A DNA stretch of 45,516 nucleotides from an uncultured Acidimicrobiales bacterium (GTDB lineage: Bacteria > Actinomycetota > Acidimicrobiia > Acidimicrobiales > SHLQ01): assembly GCA_938023735.1 (NCBI GenBank), contig CALJDK010000103.1, positions 1 through 45,516 on the forward strand, written 5' to 3'. This document shows, in pieces, positions 40,875-45,516 of the stretch. The position numbers were made by a program, and so were the translations under genes. Positions within the stretch are counted from its first letter, which is position 1, and every line of letters begins with the position of its first letter. The notes under the pieces were generated by a model. The model saw only the letters and a list, made by a program, of their open reading frames with translations, was not told the origin of the DNA and searched no databases.

Positions 40875-41363
40875 ATGAGCGACGCACCAGAACCAACCTA
40901 TGAGTTGCACCCAACCGAGGCGCGGTGGACCCATATTGCGTTGCGGGTGGCCGACATCGACGCCACAATCGCCTGGTTCACCGAGTTCACGCCCATGGCG
41001 CTCATCGACAAGCGCGAAGACGACATGGGCTACGGCGCCTGGCTCGGCATGGAAGGCGAAACCAACAACCCGTTCATCTTAGTTCTTGCCCAATTCTTCG
41101 ATGGGAAAGACCCCTTCGCCGAAGCGCCACGAGCCACGCTGGCCCCCTTTGCCCACTTCGGCATCGAATTGCCCACCAAAGAAGCCGTCGACCAGATTGC
41201 GGCAAAGGCCGAAGCGGCCGGATGTCTGGGCATGCCGCCAACGATGATGCCCGCACCAATTGGTTACATCACGATGCTACGCGACCCCGACGGCAACATG
41301 GTCGAGTTCTCGTGGGATCAGGGCGTGTTTGCCACCCTCGCCGAGCGCTGGGCCAAGAACTAA
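40875..41363 (+). CDS. VOC-family (glyoxalase-like) protein (2)
   Basis: 162 residues. GGGAGG lies 8 bases upstream. Residues RWTHIALRVADIDATIAWF start the first module with H20. The second includes LAPFAHFGIELPTKEAVDQ and LRDPDGNMVEFSW with a Glu ligand. Metal-binding lyase, isomerase or dioxygenase role is possible; substrate unknown. It converges on the LLM gene with 8 bases between stops. It is expected to be under the regulator's operator. Confidence 0.87.
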   Translation: MSDAPEPTYELHPTEARWTHIALRVADIDATIAWFTEFTPMALIDKREDDMGYGAWLGMEGETNNPFILVLAQFFDGKDPFAEAPRATLAPFAHFGIELPTKEAVDQIAAKAEAAGCLGMPPTMMPAPIGYITMLRDPDGNMVEFSWDQGVFATLAERWAKN

Positions 41364-41371
41364 CCCGAGGT

Positions 41372-42394
41372 TTACGAGCCGGGAAACTCGGGAAGAACCC
41401 TCGAACCCATCAGGTCGATCACGTCGGCCACGATGTCGTGAGGCATGCCGCCGGCATCGATCATGAACATCTGCCGGTCGAGGTCGAGGGTCTCGTTGAT
41501 CTCTGCGATCCGTTCGCCTACCTCGGCCGGGCTGCCGCACGCCACGGGGCCCTTCAGTAGCGCATCGAAATCCATCGGCCGACCAAAGCCGGTGCGGTTC
41601 GAGCGGGCAAACGCCACGTAGTGTTCGAACCGCGCCCGAAACCGTTCGCGAGCCAACTGCGTGGTCTCGGCCACGTGCAGGTATGTGGGGAATCCCACCC
41701 GGGCCACGTTGCCGGCGTCGGCCGAATGCTGACGGTACCGGCCGACGATGTCTTTGTAATCGACGGGCCATTTGAACAGGCTGGGTAACATCAACGGCAA
41801 CCCAAGTCCGGCCGCAAGGTCGGCCGAGATTGGCGACAGACCGCCACCAACCCAGATCGCATCGCGGGGCGACTGCACCGGACGGGGCTGTATCCGGATC
41901 TTGTCGAGCGGTGTGCGGTGTTTGCCCGACCAGGTGACCTCGTCTTCGCTGAGCAGACGAAGTACAAGTCGCAGATTCTCCTCGAACCGCGGCCGTACTT
42001 CGTCGAAGTCGGAGAACCCAAAGGCTCGCGCCGTGGCTTCGGAAACGCCGCGAGCGAAGGTGGCCTCGGCGCGCCCGTCGGTGAGCACATCGAGTACCGC
42101 CAACTCCTCGGCGGTTCGCACCGGGTCCTGATTGGCCAGCAGCGTTACCGACGTGCCGAGACGAATGGTGGCGGTGCTCGACGCCGCGTAGGCAAGAAGG
42201 ATGAGCGGCGCCGGAAGGATGTAGTCGCTGAAGTGGTGCTCGCCCACACCGAAGGAATGGAAACCAGCCTCTTCGGCCAGCGATGCCTGCTGGGCGATGT
42301 CGCGCAAGCGGTCGCCCTGGGTGGTGGCGGCTCGGAGAACTGGGTCGATGAGATGGTCGCAGAGGCTGTACACACCCCACTCGACAGTTGACAT
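41372..42394 (-). CDS. LLM-class flavin-dependent monooxygenase
   Basis: 340 residues, TIM-barrel of the bacterial luciferase-like family: EWGVYSLCDHL, AEEAGFHSFGVGEHHFSDYI, LRLGTSVTLLANQDPVRTAEELAVLD and DAIWVGGGLSP. These proteins use reduced FMN or F420 to insert oxygen or cleave C-N or C-S bonds. The subclass cannot be decided from what I can see. It faces the Rieske 2 operon, and their shared promoter region contains an operator. Confidence 0.9.
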   Translation of the reverse strand: MSTVEWGVYSLCDHLIDPVLRAATTQGDRLRDIAQQASLAEEAGFHSFGVGEHHFSDYILPAPLILLAYAASSTATIRLGTSVTLLANQDPVRTAEELAVLDVLTDGRAEATFARGVSEATARAFGFSDFDEVRPRFEENLRLVLRLLSEDEVTWSGKHRTPLDKIRIQPRPVQSPRDAIWVGGGLSPISADLAAGLGLPLMLPSLFKWPVDYKDIVGRYRQHSADAGNVARVGFPTYLHVAETTQLARERFRARFEHYVAFARSNRTGFGRPMDFDALLKGPVACGSPAEVGERIAEINETLDLDRQMFMIDAGGMPHDIVADVIDLMGSRVLPEFPGS

Positions 42395-42438
42395 GTCCGG
42401 AACCTAGTAGCTGAACTGCGAACGCGCGCTATGGTCCG

Positions 42439-42451
42439 TTGGTCTGACCAC
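42439..42451. promoter_or_regulatory. FadR-type operator between LLM and Rieske 2 genes
   Basis: TTGGTCTGACCAC, core TGGTC-T-GACCA palindromic. Half-site TGGTC also at 42432. It lies 18 bases before the Rieske start and 44 from the LLM start. Confidence 0.72.
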
Positions 42452-42468
42452 GGGGATGGGGGAACAGA

Positions 42469-43473
42469 ATGACCGCATTTGTAGAGAGCGAGGCGCTGCG
42501 AGGGTGCTGGTATCCAGTCGCAAGCGCAGGCCTTGTCGAGTCACCAGCCGACCAAGCACATGCCGTCCGCCTGCTTGGCCACAACTACGTGATCTGGCGC
42601 GGCCCCAATAGTGAGCTGATCGCTGCGCCCGACCGTTGCCCCCATCGCGAGGCGCCGTTGTCTATCGGCAAGCTCGAAGGCGGCGTGCTGAGTTGTGCCT
42701 ACCACGGCTGGGGTTTTGGCGCCGACGGTACGTGCGTGAGCGTTCCGTCGTCGGGTCCCGGTGCTGCCATCCCACCAACCGCGCATCTGCCGTGCGTGAA
42801 GGTCGAAGAGAAGTACGGCCTGATCTGGATGTGTCCGGGCGACCCGACCACGACGATCCCGGCGATTGGTCAGGAGGACGACCCGGCGTTTCGTCGCATC
42901 AACACACCGGTCGATTCGTGGGCCACGTCGAGCCCTCGCCTGGTCGACAACTTCATGGACTTCAGCCACTTCCCCTGGGTGCACACCGGCACCTTCGGTG
43001 GAGCGCAGGATCCCTATGTGCCCAAGATCGAGCTCTCGCAGCTCGACGACGAGTTCTTTGGCTACCAGTACGAAGTCGAAGCTTCGAACCCCGACGAGGC
43101 GGTTGCGGTAAGCGGCTCCGAAGAAGACACCGTGCACCGGGTGATGACCACCGGGTTCGCGCTTCCGTTCTGTGTGCGCAGCACCATCCGTTACGACGAC
43201 GGGCTCGAACACATCCTGTTGTTGCTCACCACCCCGGTCGACGACCTCAACTCGCTCTTTACCTTTGTGGTGTGGCGCAACGACGATCACAGCACCGACC
43301 CCGACGAGATCATCGCTTTCGATCTGGCTATCGGCGCCGAAGACAAGGCCATGCTCGAGCAGGTGCCCGGCACCCTTCCGCTCGGCAGAACCGGTGTGGT
43401 CAACGTGCAGTCCGACAAGCCGTCGGTCGAGTGGCGTCGCCGGTTCGCCGAACTCATAGGCTTCACCGGGTGA
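42469..43473 (+). CDS. Rieske non-heme iron oxygenase (2), VanA-like
   Basis: 334 residues, the shorter demethylase-type length. GGGGGAACAGA precedes the ATG. Rieske ligands are C57-x-H59 and C76-x2-H79. The catalytic motif is NFMDFSHFPWVH with D164, H167 and H172. The class includes vanillate and dicamba O-demethylases and some N-demethylases, so demethylation of a substrate is likely. Its stop overlaps the start of the amidohydrolase gene (GTGA), so the two products act in one route. It needs a reductase that is not in the window. Confidence 0.92.
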   Translation: MTAFVESEALRGCWYPVASAGLVESPADQAHAVRLLGHNYVIWRGPNSELIAAPDRCPHREAPLSIGKLEGGVLSCAYHGWGFGADGTCVSVPSSGPGAAIPPTAHLPCVKVEEKYGLIWMCPGDPTTTIPAIGQEDDPAFRRINTPVDSWATSSPRLVDNFMDFSHFPWVHTGTFGGAQDPYVPKIELSQLDDEFFGYQYEVEASNPDEAVAVSGSEEDTVHRVMTTGFALPFCVRSTIRYDDGLEHILLLLTTPVDDLNSLFTFVVWRNDDHSTDPDEIIAFDLAIGAEDKAMLEQVPGTLPLGRTGVVNVQSDKPSVEWRRRFAELIGFTG

Positions 43474-44807
43474 AACTCATTCGCGGTGCCGTGGTCACCA
43501 TGGACCCCGAGCGCCGGATCATCGACGAGGGTGCGGTGCTCATCGACGGATCGTCAATCGCCTCGGTCGGCGGCTATGCCCAGCTGGCGGCCGCTCATCC
43601 TGACGCCGAGGTGGCCGGTTCGGCCACCGACCTCATCGTTCCTGGCTACATCAACGGCCATCAACATCTCACCGGCGACCGCCTGATTCAGTCGTCGATC
43701 CCCGACGATCTTCCGCCGGGCGACGCCATTTTCACCTGGTCGGTTCCTGTGCACGCCGAACACACCGGCGACGACGACGAGCTTTCGGCAACCCTCACCC
43801 TGGCCGAGTCGCTCAAGAACGGCGTGACGTCAACCTTCGAAGCAGGAACCGTTGCGCACCCAGACCGGGTGGTTGCCGCAGCGAACAAGATCGGGGCGCG
43901 GCTCACCATTGGCTCGTGGGGATGGGATATCGAAGAGGGCCCGTTCACCGGAACCCCCGACGAGGTGCTCGACCGCCAGCGCGAGTCATTGTCGCTGGCC
44001 GACGGTGAGCTCATCGATGCGTGGGTGTCGCTGGTAGGTCACAACTTGATGTCCGACGAACTTGTCGTGCGGGCCTCCGATTTGGCCAGGTCCCAGAACG
44101 TGAGCCTCACCTTTCACCTGTCGCCCAGCACCTCCGATACCGACGCCTACCTTGCGCGAACCGGCAAGGCGCCGCTGGTACACCTAAACGACCTGGGTGC
44201 CTTGGGGCCGCACGTGAAGATCGCCCACGGCGTGCACCTCGACGACCACGAGGTACAGATCGTGCTCGACACCGGTGCCGCGGTTATCGCCTGCCCGTGG
44301 GCGTATCTGCGGTTGGGCCAAGGCACCTCGCAGTCGTTTCGGCATCTCGACCTATGGAAGGCGGGTGGAGCGCTCGCGCTCGGTTGCGATGCCGAGAACG
44401 CCGGCGACATGGTCGATGGCATCCGCACCGCAGCGCTCTTTGCCGGACTCGCAAAGGACACCACGCTCGACCCCACCGTGTTCGGCGCATCCGATGCGCT
44501 CGAGTTGTTGACGATTCGCGGAGCCGAGGCTCTGGGTGTCGATGCTGCGGTTGGGTCGATCGAGGTGGGCAAGCAGGCCGACCTAGTGGTGCACGACCGC
44601 ACCCGAGTCGAGTGGATTCCGCCAAGCGACGACCCGGTCCTCCAGCTCGTATGGGGCAGCGACGGGCGCTCGGTGCGCGATGTCTATGTGGCCGGCGACG
44701 CCGTTGTGGTGGACGGCGAGTTGACCGCGGTGAACCTTGACGATCTGGCCGCCGAGGCACACGACGCCGGGCGCAGCCTGCTTCGGCGAGCCGGCATCAA
44801 ACCATAG
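43470..44807 (+). CDS. Amidohydrolase (TRZ/ATZ/cytosine-deaminase type)
   Basis: 445 residues from a GTG that overlaps the Rieske stop. The N-terminal beta strands (VVTMDPERRIIDEGAVLIDG) are followed by the metal motif GYINGHQHLTGD with H64 and H66, then the later His in LTFHLSPS and IAHGVHLDD, and the active Asp in ALGCDAENAGDM. It hydrolyses C-N bonds, such as amino or chloro groups on heterocycles. The C-terminal beta strands (ADLVVHDRTRVEW...VRDVYVAGDAVVVDG) are standard. It converges with a second family member, 7 bases away. Confidence 0.92.
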   Translation: MKLIRGAVVTMDPERRIIDEGAVLIDGSSIASVGGYAQLAAAHPDAEVAGSATDLIVPGYINGHQHLTGDRLIQSSIPDDLPPGDAIFTWSVPVHAEHTGDDDELSATLTLAESLKNGVTSTFEAGTVAHPDRVVAAANKIGARLTIGSWGWDIEEGPFTGTPDEVLDRQRESLSLADGELIDAWVSLVGHNLMSDELVVRASDLARSQNVSLTFHLSPSTSDTDAYLARTGKAPLVHLNDLGALGPHVKIAHGVHLDDHEVQIVLDTGAAVIACPWAYLRLGQGTSQSFRHLDLWKAGGALALGCDAENAGDMVDGIRTAALFAGLAKDTTLDPTVFGASDALELLTIRGAEALGVDAAVGSIEVGKQADLVVHDRTRVEWIPPSDDPVLQLVWGSDGRSVRDVYVAGDAVVVDGELTAVNLDDLAAEAHDAGRSLLRRAGIKP

Positions 44808-44814
44808 AAACTCG

Positions 44815-45516
44815 CTACAGCACCGGGTACTTCGACTTGTCGGGCAAGCCCGACCGAAGCGTGATGGCCTCGCCTGACTGTTGCGCGTCGGCCCACATTT
44901 TGTCTTCGTCGATGGTAAGCATCCGGCCGTCCTCGACAACCTTTTGGCCATCGACGATCACGGTGTGCACACCCCGACCATCGGCCGACCAGACCAGCTG
45001 GTTCATCACGTTGAGCAGCGGCCGCCACTCGGGCCGATCGGTGTCGTGGAGTACGGTGTCGGCCAGCTTGCCCGGCTCGAGCGAACCAATGGAGTCCGAC
45101 ATCTGCATCAGCTCGGCGCCGCCGAGCGTTGCCATTTCGTAGGCCTTCTCGGCAGGGAACATTTGGGGGTCCTGGCGGCTGTCTTTGAAGAGTCCCGCAA
45201 CCAGGTAGGCGGCGCGCATGAGGTCGGAGTAATTCGAGGCATTGTTGCCGTCGGTGCCGATACCCAGGTTGATTCCCGACATCACCATTTCGGGCATCTT
45301 GCCCACTTGGGTGACGCCGTAGGAAACCTTGAGGGCGGTGGTGGGGCAGTGGGCCACGTGCACACCCGTTTCGGCCATCACCTGCACTTCGTTGTCGTCG
45401 ACCTGCACACAGTGGGTCATCGCCACATCGGGTCCAAGGATGCCCAGCTCGGCCAGGTGCACCATCGGACGCTGTCCGAACTCTTCGACGAAACCCTCGG
45501 GGTCGAGCTTGGCGGG
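44815..45516 (-). CDS. Amidohydrolase (ATZ/TRZ type), 5' end outside window
   Basis: Open to the right edge without a start. 233 residues visible: the C-terminal half of an amidohydrolase. VAMTHCVQVDDNEV carries a metal His, INLGIGTDGNNASNY holds the active Asp, and LGGAELMQMSDSIGSLEPGKLADTVLHDTDRPEW and the terminal strands close the fold. It is a relative of, but not a copy of, the 43470 protein; it looks closer to the guanine/S-adenosylhomocysteine deaminase and triazine hydrolase line (TDGxxxSNY). Its N-terminal HxH motif is not in the window. Confidence 0.88.
   Translation of the reverse strand, partial: PAKLDPEGFVEEFGQRPMVHLAELGILGPDVAMTHCVQVDDNEVQVMAETGVHVAHCPTTALKVSYGVTQVGKMPEMVMSGINLGIGTDGNNASNYSDLMRAAYLVAGLFKDSRQDPQMFPAEKAYEMATLGGAELMQMSDSIGSLEPGKLADTVLHDTDRPEWRPLLNVMNQLVWSADGRGVHTVIVDGQKVVEDGRMLTIDEDKMWADAQQSGEAITLRSGLPDKSKYPVL

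Noticed and set aside
42636-43469. Upstream extension of the amidohydrolase frame
   Set aside because: It lies over the Rieske gene in another frame and is Arg/Ser-rich; the GTG at 43470 overlapping the Rieske stop is a better start.

Overview
The window reads as chromosome of a high-GC actinobacterium, most likely of the Acidimicrobiia type. Supporting signs are two WhiB-family regulators, a DivIVA-domain coiled-coil protein, a DUF2342/F420-associated protein, a Lon-like PDZ protease of the actinobacterial type, a MutT1-like NUDIX gene beside polyphosphate kinase, and an LLM-class flavin monooxygenase. I see no rRNA, tRNA, CRISPR array, transposase or phage gene. The taxonomic call is inference.

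Layout. Positions 1-16,000 carry mostly core genes: a DivIVA protein (cut by the left edge) behind a PDZ/Lon-like protease; an operon moaE - small membrane protein - mreB; an HtrA-like protein whose three catalytic positions are all substituted; an SDR protein divergent from a DUF2342 protein; then ppk - NUDIX - MFS. An ROK kinase overlaps a small conserved gene. Positions 16,100-18,850 hold a regulatory block: whiB, anti-sigma and ECF sigma genes, a tatA gene of only 56 codons, and a second whiB. The sigma operon and the whiB gene downstream of it have similar GGAAC...CGT promoter-like sequences. Positions 19,100-24,230 carry hisD with a LOG-family gene, then two secreted proteins (SGNH hydrolase-like and apiosidase-like lipoprotein). 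A von Willebrand factor A protein follows, then a sugar ABC transporter (binding protein, two permeases, ATPase) with a PfkB sugar kinase downstream.

Positions 32,246-45,516 are the most unusual part: a catabolic supercluster. A tightly coupled six-gene operon (VOC dioxygenase-like, cupin, HyuA, HyuB, acyl-CoA synthetase, Rieske oxygenase) is followed by a SnoaL-like gene, a FadR-type (GntR/FCD) regulator, another VOC protein, an LLM flavin monooxygenase, a second Rieske oxygenase and two amidohydrolases facing each other, the last one cut by the right edge. Four copies of a near-perfect palindrome with core TGGTCYGACCA lie in the three divergent promoter regions of this cluster, one of them being the regulator's own. 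It fits the FadR-subfamily operator pattern, so one regulator probably controls the whole set. The enzyme mix suggests oxidative demethylation or hydroxylation, hydrolytic ring or amide opening, and CoA activation of a nitrogen-containing (perhaps cyclic) compound. The substrate cannot be named from sequence.

A second notable signal is a pair of exact 40-nt copies, in opposite orientation and 11.8 kb apart, of an intergenic hairpin element. Each is joined to a tandem array built on the same TGCCAGGTACC word.
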